Shown: positions 9,473 to 19,166, counted from the stretch's first letter. The stretch: DNA of 20,621 bases from Ganoderma boninense (GCA_002900995.3 PJEW03000040.1:1-20621), one strand, 5' to 3'. Numbers and translations are program-made. The notes: a model not told the origin generated them from the sequence alone.

Positions 9473-10500
9473 ATGAAGTGCGGCTTTCAACCCATCGCTC
9501 CGAGTGAACTGCAGTGTCGACAGGACACGAATCGTGCCAGATACGACGTCTCTCAAACGAATGGCCTCGCTAGAAACTATCATGGTCTCACCATCCATCC
9601 CCAGCCAAATGCTGTTCCTCTCGTTCCTCAGCGCCAGACTCTCACCACTCCGCACAATACCCCACGGAGGAGGCCCGTGCTGAAGCGATGCGTCGTAAGG
9701 TGCGCCCTTTCTCCCCTTTGCTCCGTCATCACGTACTACCTTTGCCTTCGATTCTTCTACTGACGCCTCCGACTTCGCCAACGTAGCTGACAACCTCTCC
9801 CGCTACCACAGACCCCCACGTGTTCCCTCACATCAGGCTACAAGAATGGCTCACTAGCCTTGGGCCTCCTTACGGAGGATATGAATGCCCTCGATATCGA
9901 TCTTGGAGTGCGGTGCTAGAGGGGAAAAGGGACAGCAGTGCCAAGAACGAGAGGGTCCTGCGGATGAAATACGCCATGGTGAGTGCCAGTGGGGATTGAA
10001 CGGGCTATTGGTAGAGCAGGTCGTCCCTCGCAGTCCTCCAGAACCCCCTTCCCCGACCACATATTCTTCATCGTACGATAATACGTCCTCTGCCAGGCCC
10101 TTAGACATGACGCCTCACCCGCTGCTCGGTGCTCCCCGCTCCGTCTCTGCAAATACAAACGACACTGGCTCTGGGTCTATCTCTGCGTGCCGGTTCTCGG
10201 CTGAGGACCGCGTGGTGGTGGGGCACAGATCCTGAGCCAGGGTCTTCCCTGACAGGCCGATCCAGGTCCTCTCGCACGATGCTCGCGAACATGATGGGCT
10301 GCGTTCCAGGTGAGGTCACCGCGAGGAAGGTGTGGGCATTACAGGATTGCCAAGACACTCCTCGTCTCCAATTGAGGATGGTTGCAGCCCAATGGGCTCG
10401 GACCCGAATCACGATGGCTCCTCCGAGGCTCCCTGTTACGGGCACACCACCGCATCGCCTGCGCATGCGCCCTCGACTATCCTCTCACGTCTAGAAGACC
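9473..10500. pseudogene. Decayed coding-like region, family not recognised
   Basis: Several readings look protein-like but none makes an intact gene. On the plus strand an ATG at 9561 opens a frame that runs to 9857, broken by stops at 9681 and 9696. A second plus frame (about 9814-9978) reads through SSAKNERVLRMKYAM to a donor-like GTGAGT at 9979, and a C-rich tract ending CTACCACAG at 9811 could be its acceptor. A third (about 10020-10230) is Ser/Pro/Thr-rich (PPEPPSPTTYSSSYDN). On the minus strand 9793-9221 is open for 190 codons. I cannot decide the strand. A relic gene or transposon fragment is the simplest reading, and a missed multi-exon gene is possible. Confidence 0.25.
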
Positions 10501-11923
10501 TTTGAGCGCCGATGGCGGTCGATGGGCGGTGGAAGTTCTTGGAGTCCTAAGATGCACCGAGGTTCCGCGAACGTCTCTGACAGTGACAGGATCTTGCTGT
10601 CTTCGAGAGTCTTCGAGGCATGGATGCAGGCCCGCCACATGTACCTGGCATTTTTACGCGGTACAGGCTGGCCATGCGCACTTTGATTTTACACCCGTCG
10701 CGATGATAAGGTCATGGGCCTGTGCTCTCGAGTGACCTCTGCGGCTCTCCACAATGATAGCAGCGGCACCGGCGGCGGACTTTGACATGCCGCCATGTAG
10801 GAACCGACGGAAGCGCGCTGTCAAACCCGTCCTGTCGGCTTTCGCCTGCTTTAGCTGCGAATAATCCATAGTTGATATCAGCCAATCGGTGGCGGGCTCT
10901 GGGTGTGGACATGGGACGTAAGTAACAGGGCGTAACTCCGTACTACTTACTACTAGCCGGGCCACAACTCATGCTCCTCCACCTTCTAATGCTTACACAA
11001 TCTCACTATTCGCCATGGACATCGATTCCGAGGCCTGAGGATGGCAACATCCCGTCCCGGTCCGAGTGAGGGCGCTTAGTTTTCCGGTTTCAGTGCTCTC
11101 TTTTTCCATTGGGCTTCCAAGTTGAAGTTCCAACACTCACCTTGCATTTGTCCATTCAAACGCATCGTGTTTCGGTGACTGGCTACCGAGCCTACATTGG
11201 GCATTGAGCCTATCACCGGCGCCCTGGTTTGAGCTTCGTATCTCCGCTATTATTGTCTACTCAACGCCATTACACTGTAGACCTCCAGGCCGGCTGCTTC
11301 CATTGAATATGTCTAGGTTGTCTTATCGCTATCGCTATGTCTCCAGTGCAGCAAACAACGCTCATAACGAACAGCGGTACCGAAGCATCGATCACATGAG
11401 CCCTCGCTGAGCGGCCTGTCACACTCATGCCATGCGAAACTGCGGGGTACCATATGATACCCTATGTCACGGCCACAGTATGTTTCCCTCACGAGTCGAT
11501 GGTTCCCACTTTCTAGATTGTGGTTGTGTGGGTCCGTCTGATCGTGCTTGTTCTTCTGTACACTGGAGAGGACTTATCAAAGCTTACCATGTGGGTCCTC
11601 TGGGCTATTTTTATCGCCAGAACGCCGACGGACAATCCCCATCGTCCTCCCACCCGTCCGCAAGTTAGAATTTGGTCATCGGCGCGGCTTTTCACACTGT
11701 CAACCCATCACGCAACATCCGTATTGCCTTCGAAAGACCCTGACGAGGCACATCTCGCTGTCTGCTGGGTGATCAAGAAGCGTAGAGTCCATGCGTCTCC
11801 TCTCTCCGAAAGGGCCCGACAATGGAGTTTACGCATCTTGCCACAGCACACCACCATCCGCTTTGCCAACTATTCGTTGAGCACGCATTTTATGACGGAA
11901 TCAAAGTTAGCTCATCTCAGGCG
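10501..11923. other. Gene-free spacer before peptidase gene 5
   Basis: About 1.4 kb with no supported gene, no tRNA and no obvious direct or inverted repeat by eye. The shared box of genes 1-4 (TTTGCTGTCC) was looked for in the 430 bases before gene 5 and not found. Confidence 0.45.
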
Positions 11924-11930
11924 TATAAAA
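11924..11930 (+). promoter_or_regulatory. TATA box of peptidase gene 5
   Basis: TATAAAA in GCGTATAAAAGCC begins 103 bp before the ATG at 12027. It is as strong as that of gene 1, the only other copy with a full TATAAAA. Confidence 0.7.
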
Positions 11931-12026
11931 GCCTCGGAACACAGACGACGATCCTCCAGCTCGGTACACACCCAGTTCTGACAGCCCGTTCGAGTCGCCT
12001 TCCGCTCGCCTCCTTCGCCCATCGTC

Positions 12027-13009
12027 ATGCTCGCTGCTACGCTCTTCTGCCAGGTGCTCCTCGCCACCGCGGCCTTCGCCATCCCCACCCGCAAGGAGCG
12101 CTTCGCCGAGCGCATCGCTCGCCGCTCGGGTGGGCTTCCGCGCCAGTCGCTCCCCAAGCAGGCGACTGGCCACATCTCGAACGTCTCGCACGTCGAGTAC
12201 AGCAGCAACTGGGCTGGTGCCGTCATCTCTGAGACCACGGTATGTTGTCATGGCTCCCTGTCTATGCCGGCATTTCACACAGGCGGGTCCGCTGATCTAC
12301 CGCGGTCTATTCCTCCTTAGGCCACCTGGAAGTCCGTCACCGGCACCTTCGTCGTGCCCACCCCCAAGGAGCCCTCCGGCGGTTCCGGCGCGCACTACGC
12401 CTCTGCCTGGGTCGGCATCGACGGCGACACCTGCGGCAACGCCATCCTCCAGACCGGGCTCGACTTTGAAATCGACGGCAGCACCGTCAGCTACGATGGT
12501 GAGCGCGCTTCCTTATCCCCTCCAATCCCCGTGAGCCTGCTTCTCATTCGTCCGCTGACCACATTCCCCCCCCCCCTTCTCTTTCTCATCGGTGCCGCCC
12601 TGCAGCGTGGTACGAGTGGTACCCCGACTACGCGTACGACTTTACGGGCATCAGCTTCTCCTCGGGCGACACCGTCTCCGTGACGGTGACCGCGACGTCC
12701 AAGACGGGCGGCAAGGCGACGATCACGAACGAGTCGACGGGCAAGACCGTGTCGCACACGTTCTCGGGCCAGCCCGCGCTGTGCGAGTACGACGCGGAGT
12801 GGATCGTCGAGGACTTCGAGGAGGGCAGCGGGCTCGTGCCGTTCGCCAACTTCGGCAAGGTCACGTTCAGCGGCGCGAGCGCGGGCACGAACGGCGGCTC
12901 CAGCTACGGGCCGTCGAGCGCGACGTCGATCATCGACATCGAGCAGAACAACCAGGTCCTCACCTCCGTCTCGACCACGTCCAGCTCGGTCACCATCTCG
13001 TACGTCTAG
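12027..13009 (+). CDS. Secreted glutamic peptidase, family G1 (eqolisin), divergent copy 5
   Basis: Extracellular acid endopeptidase, the most diverged of the five. Exons 12027-12239, 12321-12498 and 12606-13009, introns of 81 and 107 bp (the second holds an 11-C run), 264 aa. Signal peptide residues 1-18 end AFA. The propeptide is 12-14 residues shorter than in the other copies and reads RFAERIARR. Catalytic domain: SSNWAGAV, WVGIDGDTCGN, ILQTGLDF (Gln115), WYEWYPDYAYDF, ALCEYDAEWIVEDFEEG (Glu195). WYEWYP is the form usual in ascomycete eqolisins, whereas copies 1-4 have WYEWFP. The C-terminal third (SGASAGTNGGSSYGP, ending SVTISYV) differs strongly from the others. Third codon positions are almost all C or G. 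It may represent the ancestral type or a separate lineage. Confidence 0.93.
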
Positions 13010-13508
13010 ACAATGGGAGAAGAGGGCCCTGTCGGGGTTGTGTATATCGGCGCTTTGGATCTCGGAAAGCGGAATGGACGACGCGTGCGGAGGGCCCCTT
13101 TGCTGCTGCAGGCGTCAGGTTCAGGTTCAGCGTGTATACCATCTGTGTATTATGACAGGGACGAAATGTAACGAATCGGAGCAACGATGGAGTCAACGCC
13201 TGCCTTGTGCATGAAGAAGCCCCCGGTAATATCATTGAACCGCAACTGCAAACCACAGGACAGATGCGGAGGTGGTTTGACAGCCTGACGGCTGGGACCA
13301 CAGAGGGAAAATTCGGCAATAACGAAGCCAATCGCACAGTCAATGATGCCCTTCACCTTCCATTCAGGGTGTTGATGCCAAGCCCAGCTCTAGATAGTCA
13401 TGGTCCTCATACTTTAAACCTATGGATCACCGTGCCGATTGATGCCAATGAATGTTCGGAGTGGCTCAAAGGGCAGAGAAATAATTGCAACCAAAAACAA
13501 TAATCGTT
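13010..13508. other. Intergenic DNA after peptidase gene 5
   Basis: The first part is the presumed 3' untranslated region of gene 5. Both strands contain short open frames at about 13150-13500 without motifs, and none is supported as a gene. Confidence 0.4.
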
Positions 13509-13571
13509 TGATGAGAGTGGGATTCGAACCCGCGCGTGCGGCCCGACTTTACCATTTCGGCTCCCTCCACC
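13491..13571 (-). ncRNA. tRNA-like Pol III element, probable tRNA pseudogene or SINE head
   Basis: On the minus strand, 13571 to 13509 reads like a shortened tRNA. It has a T arm with a perfect B-box core (GGGTTCGAATCCC), an A-box-like D arm (AGCCGAAATGGTAAAG) and a 3' acceptor strand TCTCATCA. That strand could pair, with one mismatch and several G-U pairs, with GGTGGAG at the 5' end. Only about 11 nt separate the D arm from the T stem, so no anticodon arm fits. The T stem itself has a C-A mismatch. TTTTT, a Pol III terminator, follows at 13495-13491 in the minus direction. The element is about 63 nt plus trailer, too short for a working tRNA. It is most likely a deleted tRNA gene or the head of a short interspersed element. 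Confidence 0.5.
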
Positions 13572-14286
13572 ACGGTGGCTCGGGCGTTCTGCTTCCTTCG
13601 ATGCTACCGCCATCTCCACCTCGCTGCTCCTCTGGGAGCAGTCCTTGCTTGTCGTAGCCACGTAGGCGCATGGCGTGCTAGAATGCAGGATATTTCCCCG
13701 TGAGTGACACGGTTTCCGAACGCAGCTGCAGACAGCTCCCGTGGGGGCGCAGACGCGTTCCAAGGTGTTGGGGCGAGGGATGTCTAGTCATGCAGATCGC
13801 GTGTGGAGGAGGTGAGTGCGCCGAAGCTTCGTCTCTTGCGGTAGGGTGGGGCGTACTAACCGAACTGTCCGCCTCATCCGCCCGATTGGGTTCGCGCTGT
13901 ATTGCACCTTCCTAGGTTGATGGAGCGATTTGAACCATATAACCTGGTGCGCATACAACAACACACAACAGCATACAGGGAGCAATAGTATGTGTTTGGT
14001 TGAATACTCTGTCTGAACATGATGGATAGCATATTCATGAGGAAGCCAATAGCGGAGCTCCGCGTGCCGCCATCCCACATTGACTCCTTCTCTTCTCCTC
14101 CAGCCGCATCATGTTCATTGAATAGGAGATGCTCCGTTATCAAACTCATGACCTCGATGCTTCTCAACTAGATATGACGACTGGCTTAAATATGTTGTGG
14201 ACGGTCCTCTCCGATATCGATATCCCATGGCTCTCGCGTGCCAGCGCGGGATTGCTGGTGCACCGCTTCGCCGTCGAGCTCACACA
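13572..14286. other. Spacer and promoter region of the hexosaminidase gene
   Basis: No gene is supported. TTAAATA at about 14185 is a weak TATA-like element about 100 bp before the chosen ATG. A perfect 12-base palindrome, GATATCGATATC, lies at 14213-14224. An in-frame ATG at 14227 could extend the hexosaminidase by 20 residues but would bury its signal peptide. Confidence 0.4.
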
Positions 14287-16714
14287 ATGGCCCTCATCAT
14301 TCGTCTCATTTCCACGCTCCTCATCGTTCAAGCTGCCTTCTTTCATGGCATCGTTTCTGCCTTGTGGCCCATTCCGCGGTCGATTTCCACGGGGACTGTA
14401 CCTGTCAAGTTGTCGCCGGATTTCAGCATCCATCTCAGTATCATCGACCCACCAAGCGATCTGGTCTCGGCCATCTCTCGCACCATCTCCAGGACTGCCA
14501 CGGACCGCTTCCAGCGACTCGTCGTGGGAAGGAGCGCAGCGGACACCAAGGCGGTAGAGCTAGCTCATACCCTCACATCGTTGGTTTTATCCCTCCAACC
14601 AGGTTCGCCAGTCCGAAGCATCGTGGACGAAACAAACCAGCCGGTCACTTCACAAAGCGAGGGGTACTCCCTATCGATACCCCATGACGCGCCATCCGCC
14701 ACATTAGTAGCCCAGTCGACCCTTGGGTTGCTCAGGGGACTGGCGACTTTCGAGCAGCTGTGGTACGACCACAACGGAACAAAGTACCTGCTCGAGGGGG
14801 GGATGCGGATAGTCGACGAGCCTGCCTTCGTGCGTCCCATGACTATGACTCCTTCAGATACCGGACCGCCAGCAGTGGCAGCTGATGTATGTCCCCAAAT
14901 TAGCCTTATCGAGGATTCTCCTTCGACACCTCCCGGAACTTGTGAGCTTCCAGCCCGCGAGCTATCCACGTTCGATGCTCAGGAATCTTCCCGGTATAGC
15001 TATCCCGTCGCCGACATTCTCCGCACTATAGATGCGATGTCGTGGGTGAAGGTTCGTCATGCCAGACTGGTACGGAATGTACACGCTGACGTCGAATGTC
15101 TATATAGCTGAACGTCCTGTACTGGCACGTCATCGATAGCCAGAGCTTCCCCCTAGACGTCGGAGCGTTTCCTGAGCTTGCGGAAAAAGGAGCGTACTCC
15201 CTGGACGAGATATATTCCCAGAAGGACATCCAGACAGTGGTTCAATACGCGAACGAAGTCAGTCATACAGTCCCTCTCGATTTCTCGAAGAGTCCGGCTG
15301 ATCTCCATACCGCATAGCGCGGCGTCGACGTCGTCATGGTTGGTCAACTCCACTTACGTCCTCCGAAAATTGTTGACCTTGGTGACAGGAACTCGACTCT
15401 CCCGGCCACACGACCGCGATCGGCGCCGCGCACCCCGAGCACGTCGCCTGTCCCTCCAAGTCCCCATGGTCGAAATACGCCTCCGAGCCCCCCGCCGGCC
15501 AGCTGCGCATCGCGTCCCCCGCGACCGTGTCGTTCGCAGAGACGCTCTTCGACTCCGTCGCGTCCACGATGCCGAGCAGCATGATGAGCTCCGGGGGCGA
15601 CGAGGTCAACCTCCCGTGCTGGGAGGAGGACGAACAGACGCAGGACGATTTGGCAAGGAGGAACATCACGATTGCGGAGGCCCTGAATGACTTCGTCCGG
15701 GCCGTGCAGGGGGTCATAGTTTCGCATGGGAAGATGCCGTTCATCAAGAGCGGTGAGCCTCAGGCTTCCATTTGCTACGAGACGAACCTGCAATGTATAC
15801 GTGAATACTCATGCGACCGATCCGTTGTCAGACATGGTGCTCACCCACAACGTCCCTGTCGTGAACGATACCGTCGTGGTGTGAGCCTGAGCTCCTCTGT
15901 CCATAAACGTGCTGATAATCACCACGCCTACAGAGTGTGGCAAACGTCAGAGGATGCGGTGTCCGTGGCGGAGAGGAATCTCCGTTTCATCCACCAGCCG
16001 TCCAACTATTTCTACCTAGTATGTGTATACTGTCGGATGGCCTGTATTTTTCCGCTTACGTGGTTTGGCAGGATTGCGGCGCGGGCGAATGGCTAGGCAA
16101 CGATATCCTCGGGTGTGTCCTCCTCCATAACGTTTCCGTTGTTGTAAACTTACACGCGTTGTCAACAGGAACAGCTGGTGTGATCCTTTCAAGACCTGGC
16201 AGCGAGTGCGTCTTGTTATCCTCTCCTCCATTTCCCGCTCTTTTAACAAGTCCCCGGCAGGCCTACTCCTTCGATCCTTACGCAAACCTCACCCAAGACC
16301 AATATCACCTCGTCCTTGGAGGTTAGTGATGACTTGAGTGCATAGCAGTTGAGATGTCGATTGGATGACGCACACATATACAGGCCAAATGCCCCTTTGG
16401 AGCGAGCAGTCTTCCTCAGAGAACTTAGACTCGATCGTCTGGCCGCGACTGGCCGCCGCCGCCGAAGTGTTCTGGACTGGAGAAACCCTGCCTGATGGAA
16501 CCTCACGCCTGGGTATGTGCTCACTGCAAGTTCATTGTTGTGGAACTCGCCTTGACCCCAACACTGCGCAGGACCGAACGTTACCAGCGGCCGAAACGCC
16601 CTTGCGCGCCTCAACGAATTGAGGTATCGCCTCGTTGACCGCGGAGTGAAGGCCATCGCCCTCCAGCCTAAATGGTGTGCGTTGCGCCCCGGTGAATGCG
16701 ACCTCGGTTCGTGA
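14287..16714 (+). CDS. Beta-N-acetylhexosaminidase, GH20, secreted, 13 exons
   Basis: Removes terminal GlcNAc (or GalNAc) from chitooligomers and glycans by substrate-assisted catalysis. Exons: 14287-14829, 14904-14941, 15000-15051, 15108-15257, 15318-15338, 15389-15752, 15832-15880, 15934-16018, 16072-16112, 16169-16205, 16261-16321, 16384-16512 and 16572-16714; total 570 aa. All twelve introns are GT-AG, 50-79 bp. Residues 1 to about 24 form a signal peptide. The GH20 N-terminal domain follows (LWPIPRS; STLGLLRGLATFEQLWY), then the barrel: DEPAF/PYRGFSFDTSRNF, YWHVIDSQSFPL, ELDSPGHTTAIG, and SSGGDEVNLPCW with the catalytic pair Asp339-Glu340. Later come the substrate-pocket motifs NDTVVVVW, LWSEQ and AEVFWTG. 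Several N-glycosylation sites are present (NGT, NDT, NLT, NVT). Exon 5 is only 21 bp. Joins were chosen to restore these motifs in frame. The V-W junction (exon 7/8) is the least certain. Confidence 0.9.
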
Positions 16715-17455
16715 AAACGAGGACCGCAGTTCCGAGTATATCCCACTTACGGGTATCTGCGCGCCGTGCGGGATGTTCGCTGGTAATTCTCCTGACGAAG
16801 GTGTTTCAAGTGTTTTTAAGAGAGGTTTGTTTGCACCAAAAAATACTACACATTTATCCAGTAACGAGACACTTCCACCGAGAACCAGAACGCTCGAATG
16901 GGGATCCCACTCCTCTTTCTCTAAGGTAGAGTTCAGTAGGATCGGGATCTCGATTGGCGCCTAGACGGATTTGGCAGGCCTTGTATTCAGGTTAGCCAAG
17001 CCATGGTGCCGCGGGTATTCAGGGGCTCCAGGATTCTGTGCCGTATATGCTCGCAGTTTATTCGCTGAGACATAGACGTGGAACTCGTGCGCAGGGGTTC
17101 ATGAAGAGGAGAGGCGAAGTGAGTTCTCGGGGTTTCCGGCACTGACGCGAAACGTGCCAAATGCGCAACGGCTTTCAACGCTTGGAGCTAAGAACCCAAC
17201 GGGAATGTGTTAAATATGGATCTCGACCGTTCGGCGACATGGCGCATCGCTGGTTGCCGCTACATCCCGCGCGCTGCGGAATCCGGCTTCCTTGGGACCT
17301 CGTCGCTGACATGGTGACCTTGTGTACAGAGTTCCGCCGCAACACAGGTATAGGATGAATGTCCTCAACGATTTCCAGATGGAACATAACATACTGTGAC
17401 AGGTAAGCCCTTGGTATCCTCCGCGAGCTGAAGCACTGGCACGACGGGCACAGCA
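16715..17455. other. Intergenic DNA 3' of the hexosaminidase gene
   Basis: About 740 bases without a supported gene. The first part is the presumed 3' untranslated region of the hexosaminidase gene. No repeat or RNA gene was recognised. Confidence 0.45.
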
Positions 17456-17870
17456 GGTGTTTCGGGATCAGGGAAACCGTCAGGAAACGAGGACGGAATT
17501 TTCAAGTTTTTCAGGAGTTTCCAGGTTGATTCGTGGTTGGGGAAACGTGATGTTTCCTTTGTGTTTTTACAGCGTTTCTGGAGACCAGAAACAGCCCGAG
17601 GTGTTTCCACAAAGGGGAAATTGCCAGGAAACGGGCCGGAAACAGGTTGCATTGTCCGGAAACACAGTGTTTTATGTCTGTTTCCAACCAATTTCCTCGA
17701 AATTTCCCTTCTATGGAAACGCCTCACCTGTTTCCGATGTCCAAACACACCTGAGAAACACCCAGGAAACTTGTCGTTTCCTGGACCCCGAAACACCCCG
17801 AAAGTGACCAAGGAACTTGAAGTTTCCGTACCAGATTGCATCCTGTTTCCAAACACAAGAAACACCCACC
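17456..17870. repeat. Dense GGAAAC/GTTTCC hexamer block
   Basis: Counting by eye, GGAAAC occurs at 17472, 17483, 17541, 17627, 17638, 17658, 17715 and 17765. Its complement GTTTCC occurs at 17517, 17552, 17603, 17680, 17730, 17776, 17822 and 17845: 16 sites in about 380 bases, spaced irregularly, with further near-matches (GTTTCT, GGAAAT, GAAACA). The spacing does not make a simple tandem repeat. The two orientations make the block strongly self-complementary; for example, 17456-17470 (GGTGTTTCGGGATCA) pairs with 17783-17797 at 13 of 15 positions. Both strands stay open in a long frame (minus 17958-17365), which is expected from the repeat rather than evidence of a protein. Nature unknown. 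Confidence 0.7.
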
Positions 17871-17954
17871 TTGCCCGTCGTGTGGCGTACTGAATGGCGT
17901 ACCGGCGACGGTACTCGGCACTTTGAAGGCACATCGTTGGCCGGTCCTCGCCAA

Positions 17955-18509
17955 TCACGGCCTACAGTGACAGAAGTGGTCCATTCGAGCTCTCAGAACT
18001 CGCTGGGCAAGGTAACCCGCGGCGAACATGAGGAAGGAAGTGGTGGAGGGCTGAAAGAACAAGCTCGAGGCCGGATTTGGAACAACGATCGCCTTGGGCG
18101 GCAGAAGCCGTGGGAACGATTCAAGCGCGCGTACATTGTCGACGAGAAAGGCAATCTCCTTCATGGTCTCCCCTTCTCCAGGCCGTTTTTCGTCCCACCA
18201 AGTACAAGGCCTCCAGGGCACGTTTGTGCGGATGGTGATGTCTCTGCGCGTCTTTGACCGTTTCTCAATGTGCTTGTACGCCTGCCCGTTTTGGTCTAGC
18301 CTTAGTACTCGCGCCCTGCCGACCCCGGCCGCCGTCCGCACGGCATTGACTGCCACAAGGGCCTTGCCATTCCAGACGGGCAGCGAACGCACGCGGTAGT
18401 CGCTATAAGGGAGTACGCGGGCACTCGTTGCTACTGCAACCAGTGTGCCCACTGCGCCCGTCGCCCGCACAGGTCTTCCTTCCCGCTCCACTGCCAGTGC
18501 TTCCTCCAA
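17955..18509 (-). other. Open minus-strand frame, possible exon of an unrecognised gene
   Basis: The minus strand stays open for 184 codons and reads like protein in places (LPVWNGKALVAVNAVRTAAG; KEIAFLVDNVRALESFPRLL), with many G/C third positions. There is no ATG at its 5' end: the upstream edge is TTG, and the first ATG inside would leave only the C-terminal half. No domain was recognised. It would lie divergent to the small secreted-protein gene at 18671. It could be an internal exon, a relic, or chance openness in GC-rich DNA. Confidence 0.25.
18402..18408 (+). promoter_or_regulatory. Weak TATA-like element upstream of the GPI-protein gene
   Basis: GCTATAAGGG lies about 265 bp before the ATG at 18671, rather far for a fungal core promoter. 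The 150 bases before the ATG are pyrimidine-rich (CCTCTCTCCCTCCCTCC near 18590), a pattern common in promoters of well-expressed fungal genes. Treat the TATA call as tentative. Confidence 0.3.
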
Positions 18510-18670
18510 ACTCTATTCAATTTCGCGGTCTACTTAGGCCCGCGTCCGTTCGTTCGAGGACCACCACCCTAAGCTATTCGTATTATTCGCCTCTCTCCCT
18601 CCCTCCGGTACTTCCTCCTCCCCTATACGCAACTCACAGCCCCTCGACCCATCTATCCGCACAAAGCACA

Positions 18671-19166
18671 ATGTTCGCCTTCCGTGCCGTTTTCCTCCTC
18701 GCGATCCTCTTCGTCGCTTTCGTCGCCCAAGGTGTGTTTTTGCGGTGCCATTCTTCTCAGACTCGCAGCTGATCATGTGCGATGGGTAACTTAGTGAGCG
18801 CGATCCTGCCCCTCACGCGCTTCATGTTGGACGCTCTCCCCGACATGTCCGAGGACGGCGCCGCCGATCCCAGCGCTGCAGCCTCTGGGGTGGACGCATC
18901 CACGTCTGTGTCCACCGACTCGGACGTTCCGGTCGCTGCCGAAAGCTCGCCTGTCCAGGGAGACTCTGCCGTGGAATCATCCTCTCCGGTATGTCGCTTC
19001 TCGCACATCCATCTATCAAATATAGGGAGTACTTACACCGTGTACGTAGTCCTCCTCTGCCAGCTCCCTCGTCTCCCAGGCGAACGCTGCTGGCCACATC
19101 GGTGCGTTGGGAAGCACCACCGTCCTGGTCGGCTCCGTCGTCGTAGGCATCGCCTTCGCGATCTGA
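18671..19166 (+). CDS. Small secreted Ser-rich protein, predicted GPI-anchored
   Basis: Function unknown; predicted to sit at the cell surface. Exons 18671-18731, 18795-18988 and 19050-19166 with introns of 63 and 61 bp (phases 1 and 0) give 123 aa. Residues 1-20 are a hydrophobic signal peptide (MFAFRAVFLLAILFVAFVAQ). The middle, residues 35-90, is rich in Ser, Ala, Val and Asp with no Cys (SEDGAADPS, DASTSVSTDSDV). The C terminus has small residues (SQANAAGHIGALG), a possible attachment site, followed by an uncharged hydrophobic tail (TTVLVGSVVVGIAFAI) ending at the stop, the usual GPI signal layout. The intron 1 acceptor was chosen because the nearer AG sites put a stop in frame. No domain was recognised. 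Confidence 0.75.

Noticed and set aside
12566..12576. Run of 11 C in intron 2 of gene 5, and another at 19217-19227
   Set aside because: Simple homopolymers in pyrimidine-rich non-coding DNA. No further structure was seen.
13509..13571. Functional tRNA gene
   Set aside because: There is no room for an anticodon arm, a mismatch in the T stem and a poor acceptor stem, so it is called a tRNA-like element instead.
14227..14286. Upstream ATG adding 20 residues to the hexosaminidase
   Set aside because: The extension (MALACQRG, then RRRAHT) is basic and would place the clear signal peptide internally. The ATG at 14287 gives a standard secreted protein.
17365..17958. Minus-strand 197-codon frame through the GGAAAC block as a protein gene
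   Set aside because: The repeated FPG/ETP-type residues come from the hexamer itself, and the opposite strand is equally open. No domain is visible.
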